A DNA stretch of 64,000 nt, taken from the NCBI RefSeq assembly GCF_000471905.2, contig NW_006498220.1, positions 2,797,693 through 2,861,692 of the forward strand, in the 5' to 3' direction. A program made the position numbers and the translations under genes. The stretch comes from Amborella trichopoda. Lineage: Eukaryota; Streptophyta; Magnoliopsida; Amborellales; Amborellaceae. Under the pieces are notes generated by a model that made no database searches, was not told where the DNA came from, and saw only the letters and a list, made by a program, of their open reading frames with translations. This document shows positions 10,501 to 22,100 of the stretch, one piece after another; position 1 is the stretch's first letter; every line of letters begins with the position of its first letter.

Positions 10501-13500
10501 GGGGATGTAGAGGTTTGAGATTGAGGTTTAGGGGAACGCAAAGGACCAAGAAACTTGAGGGCCTTGAGCTTTTGAGGTGTGGGTTGTAGCTTCCTTCTTG
10601 ATCTTAGACCCATTTGCCCTGTGCTAGTTGGTACCTCCAAGATTTGCACCATGTGGGAGGCCTCTTTGAAACATGAGCCTAAAGATGACTCAGTCTGTGA
10701 TCGGGTTGACACGTAGTCGATGACTGTCGAGAATCTAGCCTCTTGGGCCAACATCGCTCTGAGGTGCTCTTGTTGTGTCAGGGTGAGGCTGGTGTCTCTG
10801 AACTCTTTGTACAGACTGTCCAAGTCTAGGCACCATTGAGTTGCACCTGTGGAGAAAATAGAAGAGGGGAGAGGAGAAGAAGAGTTGGAACGTTCTGGGT
10901 AGCTTTTTACATCATTGCCGAAATTGGACATGCCCATGGGATATTTTAGGTCTTGCCCCGAGTTTGATCATCGTGGGGTGCTTTTAGCGTCGTCACCCAT
11001 ATTGGGGGAATCCGAGCTGTTGGTTACTCGAGGATGTCCGCTTGATTGGACAATAAGACGAGGCGAGCTGCGTCTGGGATAAAGTCTTGCAAGGTTGGCA
11101 GTGGAGGAAGGGGCCTGAAGAATTCTTCCTCGACTGATGGCTGAGGAAGACGATTCCTTCGGCGGGCTGACCTAGCTTTGCGATCCTTGAGGGGGTGTCT
11201 CGACCATCCAATCAGGCTGGTGAGTAGCCCTAGTTTGGTAGACTGCCTCACGTTCTAGGACTACTCCACCCATGGTAGACTTTCTAGGGCTGAGAGGTCG
11301 AAGGCTCTGAAGGGTCTGGTGTATACTCAAGAGGGGCTGCAGTGTGGCTTCCTTTGGAACGGGGCACGATGGCATGGACGCGTTCTTAGAGAACCGCACA
11401 AACGATGTGGCGTTGCTGGACTTTCTCCACGACTATAGCTTCAAACACTAAGCATTTGTTGAGTTTGTGGCCCCATACTTGGTGATATGGGCACCAAAGT
11501 TTTTCTGTACCCTGGGCAAGATGCCTCGGCTGCCTGGCGGGCTTGGGAGTGACAAGGGCTTGTTACAGCATCGCCTTGAAGAGGTCCTGTAGAGGGTCTA
11601 GCTCAACACTTCCTTGGGCTTGTGTCAGAAGGTCTTCTTGCTCCTATAGAAGAGGGACTTGAGAGTGTCCTTTTAGGTTGCCGCGAACTTCCTGACACTG
11701 CTGCATTTTCGTTGCCATGAGCTAGTGGAAGCCAGTGCATTCATTGATGTCATGGCCTCGTATGTGGTGATATGCATACCAGAGGTTCTTAGTTCCTGAT
11801 GGCAGGAACTTGGGCTGCCTTGCTGTCTGGGGAGTGACGAGTCCTTCTTCGAGCATTATGGAGAAAAATGCATGAAGGATAGCAGGTGCCCTATCGTCCT
11901 CTTGGATGGTGACTATGTGAGAAACCTCAGTTGCCCTGAATGCTTTCTTCAACTCTTCAAGCTTTATCTAAACCTTGTTGATAAGGGTTTCGATCGTGTC
12001 GTTAAGTTTATATCAGCCGTAAATGGGGTGGCATACCCTACTATGATAGGCGCAATACTTCTCATTTGCCTCTTGCCCAGCAGACTCCGCAGTATTGGCC
12101 TCCGACAACTATATCATGTTATGTTTTAGTAGCAGCCGAAGTAGTGTAGGCGTCCACTCTGTGTCGGAGGGTGATGGGCCCAGTAGTAGTTTTGCCTAAA
12201 GGTTTTATGAGGCAGGACGCTGTTGTAAGACCGCTGCTTGCACCCGGCCTGAGATGCCTGCGCCTTGGAAAGGTGTAGGGTTTGAGGAGCCATGCCTTTA
12301 GCGCCTTTTGGTTGCCCCGACTGTTTGTGCGAGAGTTTAGGCCAGCAGGCTGCTAACGAGGGCCGCAATGGTGCTTGAACAATCCTCAATACGAACTGCC
12401 CTAGAGATGAGCTCTGACATGGAGGGTGCGATCACAGGAAGCATGTTCCATATGCAAGTCTAGACCGCTTCCCTCTCGGTCATGGGAGTGGCATGGAAGG
12501 TTGCCAACTCTCTCCAGCGGGTGATGAACTTGTCACCCGGCTCACCATGGTCTTGCATCAGGGTGAGGAGTTTGATGGTTTCCACAATCCTTTAGACTTT
12601 GTAGAAGCGTTGGTAGAACAACTACTCCATCTCTTGCCATGTGTGTACCGAGTTGGGATGCTGCCGAGCATACCACTGGAAGGCTGGCCGTTCAAGAGTT
12701 TCGATGAACTGACGGAGGAGGAGTCATCCATCAGTTTTTGTTTCCTAACAGGCCGCTTGGAAGTGAGAAGTATGCTAGTGCGGAGATGTAGTACCGTTGA
12801 ACAGGGGGAGCTTCCCCTTTTGATAGTTCAGAGGGCAGGGTACTTGGTCTATGTACAAAGGGTACGACTTTTTATATAGTGGCGTCTCCTGCATGCCTGG
12901 GACCTTGTTCTTGAGGCTATGGGCCACCATAGCATTTATGTCAGTTTGAGAGACATCGTAGGAGATAAAATTGTCTTGGGAGACTAGTGGAGGAGTTTTC
13001 CTGGGAACTATGTCCTCACCAGTTGGGGAAACGGTCGAAGAGGGGCACCTGGAGGCCTAGGCATTCCATCTTTCCAAGGATGGCCTGCATCATTTCCTCG
13101 AACTTGTTCATTCACTTTGCCTGACCATTGTTCGGGTCATTGATCACCATGACATTGACCGTCTCTTCTGGAGGGTCGGAGCCTGACGAGTCAGTGGACT
13201 GCCGAGGTCGACGAGTGGTGCATGGCAAGTCAGTCTGGAGGGGTTGGGCCTACCCCGACTGGACTCGAGCCTTGTATGCTGATCTTGTGAGAACTGATTC
13301 TTGACGGTCTTGGGATCGTGATTTCTAAGTAGTGAAGACCCAGCAATGCTCTTGGACTTGGTCAGGCTCTGAAGTTTGAAGAGGGAAAAAGGGGTTATGA
13401 GACAGGAAATCATAAACGGTGGTGGCCTCGACTGCCTCGGAGGCTTCTTTGGTCAGGATCTGAAGACCTCTCTCCGGCTTAACCTTGAGATGGTTGTGGA

Positions 13501-13980
13501 CTTCACTCTAGAATCGAGCCTGAGACCTGGACAGCCTCGCCTTCTTCAAACATGCGAGGGCCGTGTCTATGAGCTGGAGCAGGGAGTGGGGTCCAAGGAT
13601 GGAAGCATCCTGGATTTCTGCCTTGGAGGCTGGAGGCCTTTGTCTGACATCAGGCCGTTGCCCTGAGCTCCTTTGTGGGGCCCATGTGCATGGCTGATCT
13701 GAGGCTGGCTCAAGATGGTATTCTTAGGGAAGACCTTTGAGCACCGCTCGAGATGCTTGCCTGACATCGAAATAGTGGCATAGGAAGGAGATGGCTTATG
13801 ACTCCGCCTGAGTCTGGATCCGGGAAGGACTTGCAAAGATGGTACGTGTGCACCTTTGGGGTTAGCCGTCTGGGCGACTTGGGAGTCGACCTGAGCCCAG
13901 TCAATGGGTTCGATCTGAGGAGGTCGAGACCTATGAGCCTGTGACAGTGAGGGGTGAGGCAAGAGCCCATCTCTCACAGT
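10500..13980 (-). pseudogene. E2 gag (capsid plus three knuckles), decayed
   Basis: Tat-type Gag read on the - strand. Order from the N-terminus: a Ser/Pro-rich region (13980-13140); a retrotransposon gag capsid core near 12900-12450 with FQWYAR, HTWQEMEQLFYQ and FITRWRELATFHATPM; then three knuckle-like motifs between about 12060 and 11450. These are CAYHSRVCHP (its last Cys lost), AYHHIRGHDINEC (first Cys replaced by Tyr) and CPYHQVWGHKLNKC. An Arg-rich tail and a linker region follow (11400-10480). Frameshifts and stops break it into pieces; the longest open one is 154 codons (10937-10473). It aligns along its length with E5 gag on the opposite strand. It is a non-functional copy, but capsid and knuckle assignments are clear. 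Confidence 0.75.
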
Positions 13981-14727
13981 GTGAAGCCTTGTGTGCTGAG
14001 AGGGAAGACGGAGTGGTCAACCCTCATGTGCTCAAGGTGGCATAGAGCTAGCGCTACCCCGAGTTGTGGAAAGCAAATGCATGGCGCATGTAGGGTTCAG
14101 CTAGAGAAGGCCTAGCCCTAGATGTGAGCTCAAGGCAACATGAGGGTTGCCCCAAGGTGAGGTTCAAGTGGATGGACCTTGAGCCCTTGAATGTGTGCGA
14201 GGGTTGAAGATCTCTGGACCTCCACCTCTATGTGCCGACCCTCCAGGTGCGAAGGTTCGGGGTGGTGAAGGAGCATAAGGGGTTGCCTTTTGGCGAACCT
14301 CAGGAGCGACGACAACTCACTTGCCTTTCAAGGGAGTGATGGGGGCAGCCTTCCTGCGTGCCTCAGCAAAATGAGTAGCAAGAGACTTGCCGGTAGCAAG
14401 TTGTGTGCTATGTGTTGTGGCAGATGTGCCATCACTGAAAGAGCCCTTGGCGAAGGGTCCACCAGGGCGAGGCAGCAGGGAGGTGGGGACTTTTAAGTCC
14501 CCTCTCGCACCGATCTAGGTGAGAACCTTAGAGCCAGACCGTGAGTCCTGACTCAAGAGGAGAGTAGGGAAGGAAGCTTAAGCAGTTTTCTTCCTTGACC
14601 GAATGCTGGGATAAGGAAGTCCTCAACTCGGATGAATGGGTTGAACAACTCAGGTGCCATAGAAATTAATGCAAAAAGTAAAAGAGGATAATGGTCAAAT
14701 AAGAGAGAGCCGACTAAGGGGTAATAA
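13981..14727 (-). other. E2 leader between PBS and recognisable gag
   Basis: About 750 bp without a protein I can name. An ATG at 14660 opens a 35-codon frame (MAPELFNPF...) that ends at a TGA, which could be the decayed start of gag. Nothing else is seen. Confidence 0.4.
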
Positions 14728-14746
14728 GTCCCCAGTGGAGTTGCCA
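14728..14746 (-). other. E2 primer-binding site, tRNA-Arg type
   Basis: The - strand reads TGGCAACTCCACTGGGGAC, three bases after the LTR end. It differs at one place from the TGGCGACTCCACTGGGGA site that I recall for Ogre-type elements primed by tRNA-Arg. It sets the orientation of E2 and of LTR family 1. Confidence 0.75.
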
Positions 14747-14749
14747 TGC

Positions 14750-15571
14750 TGGTTAGGTGCCTCAATATCGCCTTTAAGATCTAAATGATCTGGGGCACGT
14801 ATCTAGAGTTTTTGACGAACACGGGATTTGAGATTGCTCTCTCGGAACCTTGCTCAAGAGTAAGGGTAGGTATACTAATCGATGAGAGTGGAATTGAAGG
14901 TGGTTTCGGGACGTACTCGCGCTGGCTCGCGTGGGTGCCAGCTTGGATCATGAAGAAAACTCCCCAGCTGCTTTATCTGGTTCGGAATTGCCTCCCTTGA
15001 CCTGTAATCCTCTTGTTTTATGCACAACACTTCCATGGTTAATTTGCGAGACAAGTGGGTCAAAGAGACCCACCCTGGTCTTAGGGCACTGTACGTTCAA
15101 ACGAGAGGGCGATGAAGCGTAGGGTTCAAATAAAGATAGGAAAGAGAAGAAAACGTGATGAAGAGGCGAGACTAGCATTGCAGTCGGGAAGTCATCGACT
15201 CGGAGTGGTAGCAAGATGGGAATGGTTCTTAGAACCAGCATGGCTGCAATGCTACTCAAAATCGAGACCAATATGGTGGTGCTAGGCTAAGTCTACCCTC
15301 AATCAAGCAAGGAGAGATATGAGAATGAAAAGAAGAGACGAGACGACAAAGAGATGAGGTCCCGACGGTGCTAGGCATTGCCACTCACGACGTAGAGTAG
15401 CAGTGTCATGGCCCTTGGGTGGTGCTCGACACCACTGCTCATGGCTAGAGAGTGAGGAATGAACTACAGATGGTGTTAGGTATCGCCGTTGGCAACATTA
15501 GAAATCGACATTCCCTCGAGAGGGCAGTGATAGTTTCTGGCGAAGCACACGACGATAATCCTCACAAGGCG
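14750..15571 (-). repeat. LTR family 1, copy B (truncated 5' LTR of E2)
   Basis: It aligns with bases 835-1682 of copy A, starting at TGGTTAGGTG on the + strand, and stops abruptly near 15571. Only the 3' quarter of the LTR remains; the promoter part and the outer target site are gone. It abuts E4 leader sequence, so a deletion joined the two elements. Confidence 0.75.
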
Positions 15572-16410
15572 AGCTGCGACCCGAGTTGAGGATGACTCGA
15601 ACGGGACACGGTTCAGGGAGGTGCAAGCAACCCTCAATATATTTTTTATATTTTTTTATATTTTTAAATTTTATGAAACAAAATTAAACTACATATGGTG
15701 AAATCAGGGAAAACATGATTCGAATCAAAATTAAAATACTAAAATAAAATCTAAAAGCCAGGAACATAACAGACCTATCTAAAACAAAATATTTTTTTTG
15801 TATTTTTTTAAAAATTATTTTAAAACCAAAATTGGTTAACAAGAATCCAAAAGTCTCTGGAAGGGGCCCGTGGGGTCCAATAAGGTTTTTGGGACTACTG
15901 CACCCATGTCAGTACTAGTGTCACCCCTACCAAAAAAAATAATTTTTTATTTTTTTTTTATTTTTTTCTTATGAATTTTGATAAAATAATGTTACAGTAA
16001 ACTTCCAGAATCAGGGAAAATAATATTTCTAATGCAATAAATAAAAATAAAGTAAAACATAAAAGTGCTGATATAACAGACAGTGTCAAGAAAAATATAT
16101 TTTTTTTATTTTTAATATTTTATTTTGATCTGAAAAGTTTTGAGCAGTCATCCTTGGAACAAGATTGAAAAGTTTCAGAATATTTTGAGACTTCTAGATT
16201 TGGGCGACTGGGGGAGTGTCACGGTGGACTTGGGCAGCACTGGTGGTGTCGACTGGGTGACACTGCTGGTGTCGCCCAGAGAAAACAGGGCTTAGCAGCG
16301 CCTAAACCCTGTTCCCTGGTCACAGACAATTCTTGAGAATTTTTGTGACTGAAAATAGTGAAAAACGACACCTAAAACTCATGTTTTGGCACTTGGAGCA
16401 TGCTCGAAAT
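15572..16410 (-). other. E4 5' leader, AT-rich
   Basis: No coding frame is recognised. It is downstream of the E4 PBS and holds long A/T runs (15640-15700, 15785-15830, 15935-15990, 16095-16130). A GGGCGACACTG / GGTGTCGCCC inverted motif lies near 16240-16280. Confidence 0.55.
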
Positions 16411-16428
16411 GCTCCACGGTGGGCGCCA
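16411..16428 (-). other. E4 primer-binding site
   Basis: The - strand reads TGGCGCCCACCGTGGAGC a few bases past the LTR end. A TGGCGCCCACCGTGG site is common in plant Tat-lineage elements of the RIRE2/Cinful kind, from memory. It differs from the E2 site, so the two LTR families use different tRNA primers. Confidence 0.7.
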
Positions 16429-16431
16429 AAC

Positions 16432-17527
16432 TATTTACGATGAAAATATGACAAATATTTTGACGAAGATCTCTCATATTTTGATAGCCTAAACTAATGA
16501 AAATTATTTGGTAGAGAAGTGAGACAAATCGAATTCCGATCTGAGGCCAGATTTACTTGAAAACGAGCAGATCCGCTCTCAGATCTGTGGCAGAGCCAGC
16601 ATGATCCAAAATACTAAAAACACGAGTTCAAAGTAAACTAATCAAAATATGATCAAAATAAAATTAGAACAGTAAAATAAGAAGAAAGAAAGGAAAAAAA
16701 AACAGTACCAAACCGGGCTGGATGGCCCGGGACTCCCGAGCGTTCGAGGGCTCGCCCATATAAGAACCAATGTCCCCTTGGTATCTCTAATTTAGATGCT
16801 GACTAAAAAATCGCTGATTGAAAACAGTTGTTGTGCCCTAAGGATGGTTTAAATCTAGGGTTGTTGTGCCCTGAAAAGTTTTCTCAGGCTTAGGGTTAGG
16901 GTTTTCACATTAGGGTTTTAGGCTTAACTTTTTCTCTAAGTTTCTCTCAAGAGGTCTTGTAGTCCCCTCTCAAATGGCCACGAAAAAGAGTTTATAAAAG
17001 CCAATGATCTATTGAGAAGGGCATCTTTCCATAACCAACAGATCCTCCAGTTGAAAATACCATTTTTGGGGATTCGGATCTGGGCAACATGCTTAGTGTC
17101 GCCCAAATAAAAATGGTAAAAATCACACATAAAGGAAGGAAATCAACCACGAAAGGAAATTTCTATTTTGGGCCAAAAATTGGTTGGGTCTTGACGACCT
17201 AGTGGTGTCGCGCAGTCTAATCTGGGCGACACTCCTAGGTCGCCCAAACCAAAAATGGTCCAAATTAAAAAATTCCACTTCATGTGTGTTCCTTAGCCTC
17301 TTGTGAAGCTCTCAAAAAACATTTGGGTCAAAAAGGATTTTTTTATTTTAATGATTTGTTTGGAAAAACAAGCTTGTTGCAGGATTCTAAATAGGGTATC
17401 TACAAGGTTCTTGGTTAGCAGAATGGTTATGAGTCACAGGGTAGGCTATGTGGGTTATAGATTTGGGTTTACTAAGATAATTGTGGTCCTAAGGGTTCAT
17501 TGCCAGATTTAAAATCAGGTGTCTGCA
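16432..17527 (-). repeat. LTR family 2, 5' LTR of E4
   Basis: On the - strand it runs from TGCAGACACC to ATCGTAAATA; the final CA appears as TA, a single transition. It aligns along its length with 35269-36401, including the shared GATCTCTC, CCAGATCT and GAACGAGCAGAT-type blocks. GGGCGACACT motifs lie at 17086-17245. It abuts a Del-type LTR fragment at 17528. Confidence 0.75.
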
Positions 17528-18365
17528 CTTATCGAACCCCCAATGCACGTTGGAAGGCGTGTGTGTGAGTATGAGGGAATTACGAAGTGGATTTCCCCAC
17601 TTGTCATCGCCCTCCTTCCTGGGAGATGATAGATGTCCTAAACAATGGGATTGGCTTAGCCCGATGGATAGCGCCTCTACATCAGGAGTAGGTGAGCTAG
17701 GGAGTGAGCGGGAAATGATTGAATAGTGATTGTGAATGTCGATGATTGAATCAATTGAATGATAATTGCTATGTGGATAGAATGCTTATAATTGATGCAC
17801 TGACCTGATCGCTGATCCTCATGATTGTTGCACTGAAATTCCGTATAGTTAAATAAATTGTTTATGATTCATGAGTAGGCTTATTATTGATGCATAGCAC
17901 GTAGACCTACTTATTGGGCTGTATAGCTCATCCTATTTCTCCCTCCCCTCGTAGACTAAGAACAATAAGTCAAGAGTTGGAATGGGTGGGGATTCTTGAA
18001 GGAAGTTGAAGCCAGACTTATTGGAAGCGGGATCTAGATCTTGTAGGTGGATGGGAAGTCTAGCCCTGGATTTTGTTTATTGCATGAACCTCTGAATTTT
18101 GGGCCCTGATGCCCTAGACTCAAATGTAATATTTCTGTGAAGAATGTTATGTAAAACCCTTTTGTTAGGGTATCGTCCTTCAAATTAATAAATTTGCCCC
18201 TATATTTGAATTACTATTGTATTTATCTTTCCAAGGTTTTCTTTGATTACCGAAATAATGGCGTTGAGTTCACCGTGACCTAATTGACAAACGCTACATT
18301 GGTATCACAAACCCGCACTCAGTTACTCTTTATCATGTATGGTAAGGGGGCGAGGTCATGATAGA
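17528..18365 (+). repeat. Del/Tekay-type LTR, 3' part
   Basis: It matches, in reverse, 22911-23770 of the solo LTR at 22911-26347, including a TGGGATTGGCTTAGCCCGATGG-like block and GGCGTTGAGTTCACC. The 3' end reads GAGGTCATGATAGA against GAGGTCTTTGACA in the solo copy, so the terminal CA has become GA. The 5' part is missing, cut by E4. Confidence 0.75.
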
Positions 18366-18367
18366 TA

Positions 18368-18380
18368 CGGTATCAGAGCA
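18368..18380 (+). other. Primer-binding site, tRNA-iMet type
   Basis: CGGTATCAGAGCA is one base off TGGTATCAGAGC, the standard initiator-Met PBS, and lies two bases after the LTR end. A weaker TTGGTATCACAAACCC at 18299 lies inside the LTR, because the solo copy has a matching stretch there. Confidence 0.75.
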
Positions 18381-18452
18381 GTCGGACCTGATTCTCGGCC
18401 TAGGGAGTTTGGGAGAGTCTCTAGAATAGTTTTGGGGTAGATAAGTGCTCTT

Positions 18453-18830
18453 GTGACAAGTTTGAAGATGCCGATAGCTCGTACCCACAAATCGAGTTCC
18501 AACAATGAGAACACCGAGGCGCTCGATGAATTTTATAGGACTCTGAGGGGCATGACCCAGATGATGAAAGAGTCAATGCCACCGCAGTCTACCCCTACCC
18601 CAGAGCAAAATGATAGTAGCCTTATAGAGTGGTTTAGAATGCAGGGGAGCCCCCATCCATTTTGGGGCAAGGAGGAGTAGAGAAGGTCAAGAGGTGGAAG
18701 AGGTAGATAGAAAAGATCCTAGAAGTGTTGCATTGCTCGGACGAGTAGAAAGTTAGGTTAGGAGCCTTCATGCTGGAGGGAGAAGCTGAGCACTAGTAGG
18801 ACTCAGTGAAGTAATCCTGGAAGGAGTCAG
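18453..18830 (+). pseudogene. Del/Tekay gag, N-terminal fragment
   Basis: This is the start of a chromovirus-type Gag right after the PBS. The first 75 codons (from 18453) hold an acidic EALDEFYRTLRGMTQMM segment and end near HPFWGKEE. In another frame the text continues as a gag capsid start with KILEVLHCSDE and RLGAFMLEGEAEH, where two consecutive Trp codons (TGG) read TAG. Such paired TGG-to-TAG changes fit cytosine deamination on the other strand. The sequence stops at about 18830, where E5 material begins. The product is certainly dead. Family is assigned from the LTR, PBS and EGEAEH pattern together. Confidence 0.7.
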
Positions 18831-19150
18831 GAATCAAGACCACATAGATGGCGATGCCTATTGCCGCCCGCAGGAGTCTCACTCTGTTGCGCACTTATCG
18901 CAGACGATGATGCTCATCACCACCTGAGAAGGGTCGTGGCAATACTTATAGCCGTCAACTGGCTTCTCTGACGCCCTCTGCCTGTCACAGACGGCGATGT
19001 CTATCACCGCCCGTAAAGGGTCCTCGCGATACCTATCGCCACCTGTGAGCTTTCTTTGTGTGCGTGGTGTCTATCTCAGGTCAACCATGCACATGGCCCC
19101 CATAAAGGAACTCGGGGCTGTGGCCTAATGTCAAACAGAGGCCTTCAGCT
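18831..19150 (+). other. E5 leader remnant with short repeats
   Basis: It contains two or three rough copies of GACGGCGATGTCTATCACCGC (near 18850, 18905 and 18980). No coding frame is seen. The join to Del gag at about 18830 is abrupt. Confidence 0.4.
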
Positions 19151-22100
19151 TCCAAGGAAGAACCCAGGTTGCCACTGTCCCTTAGACCCCCCTCTCTGCT
19201 CCAACTCATAGACATGGCCCTTGCATGTTCAAAGAAGGCGGGGAAGACCAGGTCTCAGACTCGGTTCTGGAATGAAGTCCATAGTCGTCTCAAGATTAAG
19301 CAAAAGAGAGGTCGTCAGATCCTGACCAAAGAAGCCTCTAAGGTAGTCGAGGTCGCCACCCTGGATGACCTCCTGTCTCGTAACCCCTTTTTCCCTATTC
19401 AAAATCCAGAACCTGAGCGAGTCCAAGAGTATTGCTGAGTCGTCACTGCACAGAAGCCATGGTCCTAAGGCTATCGAGAACCGGTCCTCACAAGATCGGC
19501 ATACAAGGCTCGAGTCCAGTCGGGACAAGCTGAGCCCTTGCAGACTGACTTACCACTCATGACTCGCTGACCCCGACAGTCTGCTCCTCCTCTTGGCTCT
19601 GACCTCCTAGAAGAGACGGTCAGTGTCATGGTGATCAATGACCCAGACGAAGCCCAAGGGGACAAAATGACCAGGTTCGAGGTAATGGTGCAATCCATCC
19701 TTGAAAAGATGGAATGCTTAGTAGCTTCCAAGTCCACTTCCTCTCACCATGAGACCGATTCCCCGATCGGTGAGGACACAGTTCCTAAGCAAAGTCCCCC
19801 ACCAGTCTCCCAAGACAGTTCTACATCTCGCCGGGTCTCCCAAACCGACATAGATGCTATGGTGGCCCATAGCCTCAAGAACAAGGTCCAAGGCATGCAA
19901 GAGGCACCGCTCTACCAGAAGCCATACCCTTCATACATTGATCAAGTACCCTTCCCTCTGAACTATCAAAAGGGGAAGCTCCCCCTGTTCAATAATACTA
20001 TGTCTCCGCACCAGCATACTGCTTACTTTCAGGTGGCCCATTGAGAGACGGCAACTGATGGACTACTCCTCCGGTGCTAGTTCGTCGAGACTCTCGAAGG
20101 GCCAGCCTTCCAGTGGTATGCTCGACTGCCTCCCAACTCGATACACACGTGGAAAGAGATGGAGCAGTTGTTTTACCAATGCTATTATGAAGTCCAAAGG
20201 AATGTGGAGACCATCGAACTCCTCACCCTGATGAAAGACCCTGCTGAGCCAGTTGACAAGTTCATCACTCGATGGAGAGAGTTGGCAACCTTTCACGCCA
20301 CTCCCATGACAAAAAAAGAAGATGTCCAGACCTTTATATGGAACATGCTTCATGAGATCACCCTACATGTCAAGGAATCCAATCCACCCTCCATGTCAGA
20401 GCTCATCTCTAAGGCAAATTGTAATGAGGGATTGATCAAGCACCATGGCAGCCCCCATCCGCAACCCTCTGGCTCAAACTCTAGCTCCAACGGTCGAGGC
20501 AACCAAAAAGCAATGATCAGCACGACCGTCACCATGACTGGCATTAAGAGTGCGACTCCTCAAACCTTGGACCTTTCCAAGGAATAGATGTCTCCGGCTA
20601 GAAGTAAGCAGCAATCCTACATTAAGGCCCCGCCTCCTAAAAATAGTAAGCGAAATGACTTCTGGATTCAGCACCAGAACAAGGTTTACCCCTTCAACAA
20701 GGAGTGGGCGCCTACACTGCTTCTACTGCTGCTAGAACATAACATGATCTAGCTGCTTGAGGCCAATACTGCAGAGTCAGCTTGGCAGGAGACAAATGAG
20801 AGGTACTGTGCCTATCACAGGAGAGTAAGCCACCCCTCTTATGACTGTTATAATCTCAACGACACGATCGAAGTCCTTATTAATAAGCATCAGATAAAGC
20901 TCGAAGAGTTAAAGAAAGCATTCTGGGCAACTGAGGCCTCTCACATAGTGATGATCAATGAGGATGAGGGGGCACCCGCTATCCTTCGTGCATTGTTTGC
21001 CATAATGCTTGAAGAGGGACACGTCACGCCAAAAGCCGACAAGACAGCCTACGTTCTTACCCTCAGGGACCGAGACACTCTGATGCGTATATCACCAAAT
21101 ACGAGGCCATGACGTCAACGAATGCACTAGCTTCCACAAGATCTTGACAAAGAAGATGCAGCAATGCCAAGAAGCTTATGATAACCCAAAAGGACACCCA
21201 CAAGTCCCAGCTCTACCTGTGTAAGAAGAACTCCTGGTGTAAGCATAGGGAAACGCCAAGCATGACCCTCTACAGGCCCTCTTGGAGGCAATGCTCCAAT
21301 AGGGCCTCGTCACTCCCAAGCCCGCCAGGGAGTTTAAGAGGCTTGCCCAGGGCTGGAAAAAACTCTGGTGCCCCTATCACCAGGTATGGGGCCACAAGCT
21401 TAAAGAGTGCTCGGGATTCGAAGCTATAGTCGCAAAGAAAGTTCAGCAAGGCCACATCAATTGTCTCATCCTCACAAAACACTTTCAAGCCGTCACTCTC
21501 GTTCAAGAGGAGGCCACACTACAAGCCCTTCATGAGCATGCACTGGACCCTTCGGAACCCTCGACCTCTCAGTCCTAAAAAGTCTACCATGGCCGACGTA
21601 GGCTCAAATCCCTGAAGCATGAGGCAGTCCACCAAGCTAGCACTACTCATCAGCCCGAAAGGGCAGTCCAAACCCCCCCTCAGGGACCCAGAAGGGGATA
21701 GCAAGCAATTAGGTCAGCTCGTCAGAAGGAATCATCTTTCTTAGCCACCTTTCAAGGAAGAATTTCTCAGGCCTCTTCCCCCACTGCCGACCTTGCAGGA
21801 CTTCATCCCAGTTGCATCTCACCTTATCCTTTTGTCCAATCAGGCAGACATTCCCTAATCACTAAAAGCTCGGGATTCCTCCAATATGGGTGATGATACT
21901 AAAAGCACCCCGCAACGGTCAAACCTGGGGTAAGACCTAAAATATCCCCTAAGTACGTCCAATTCCAGCAACAACATAAAAAGCTACCTAAAACATTCTA
22001 ACTCTTCTTCTCCTCCCTCAACTTTTAGTTTCTCCACAGGTGCAGCTCGACGGTGCCCAGACTTCGACACTCTAAATAGAGAGTTCGGAGGGACCAGCCT

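Larger units (their letters stand above)
835..15571 (-). mobile_element. E2: non-autonomous Tat/Ogre-type LTR retrotransposon, nearly complete but 5' LTR truncated
   Basis: Read on the - strand the parts come in retrotransposon order: 5' LTR remnant (15571-14750), PBS (14746-14728), leader, gag (about 13980-10500), protease (10500-9990) and a short tail to about 9120. After the tail come an oppositely oriented ORF region (8031-8756), a satellite-rich 3' region, a polypurine tract and the 3' LTR (3579-835). No RT, RNase H or integrase is present between protease and the 3' region. The gag-protease tail ends at the same position as in E5, which argues that the loss is ancestral and not a private deletion. 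E2 sits inside the E0 gag. The five bases next to its 3' LTR are CTCTT, but the partner target duplication is missing because the 5' LTR is truncated. Confidence 0.75.

Noticed and set aside
18299-18314. TTGGTATCACAAACCC as the primer-binding site
   Set aside because: The solo LTR carries the matching stretch inside its TG...CA ends, so this is LTR sequence; the true site is the one at 18368.
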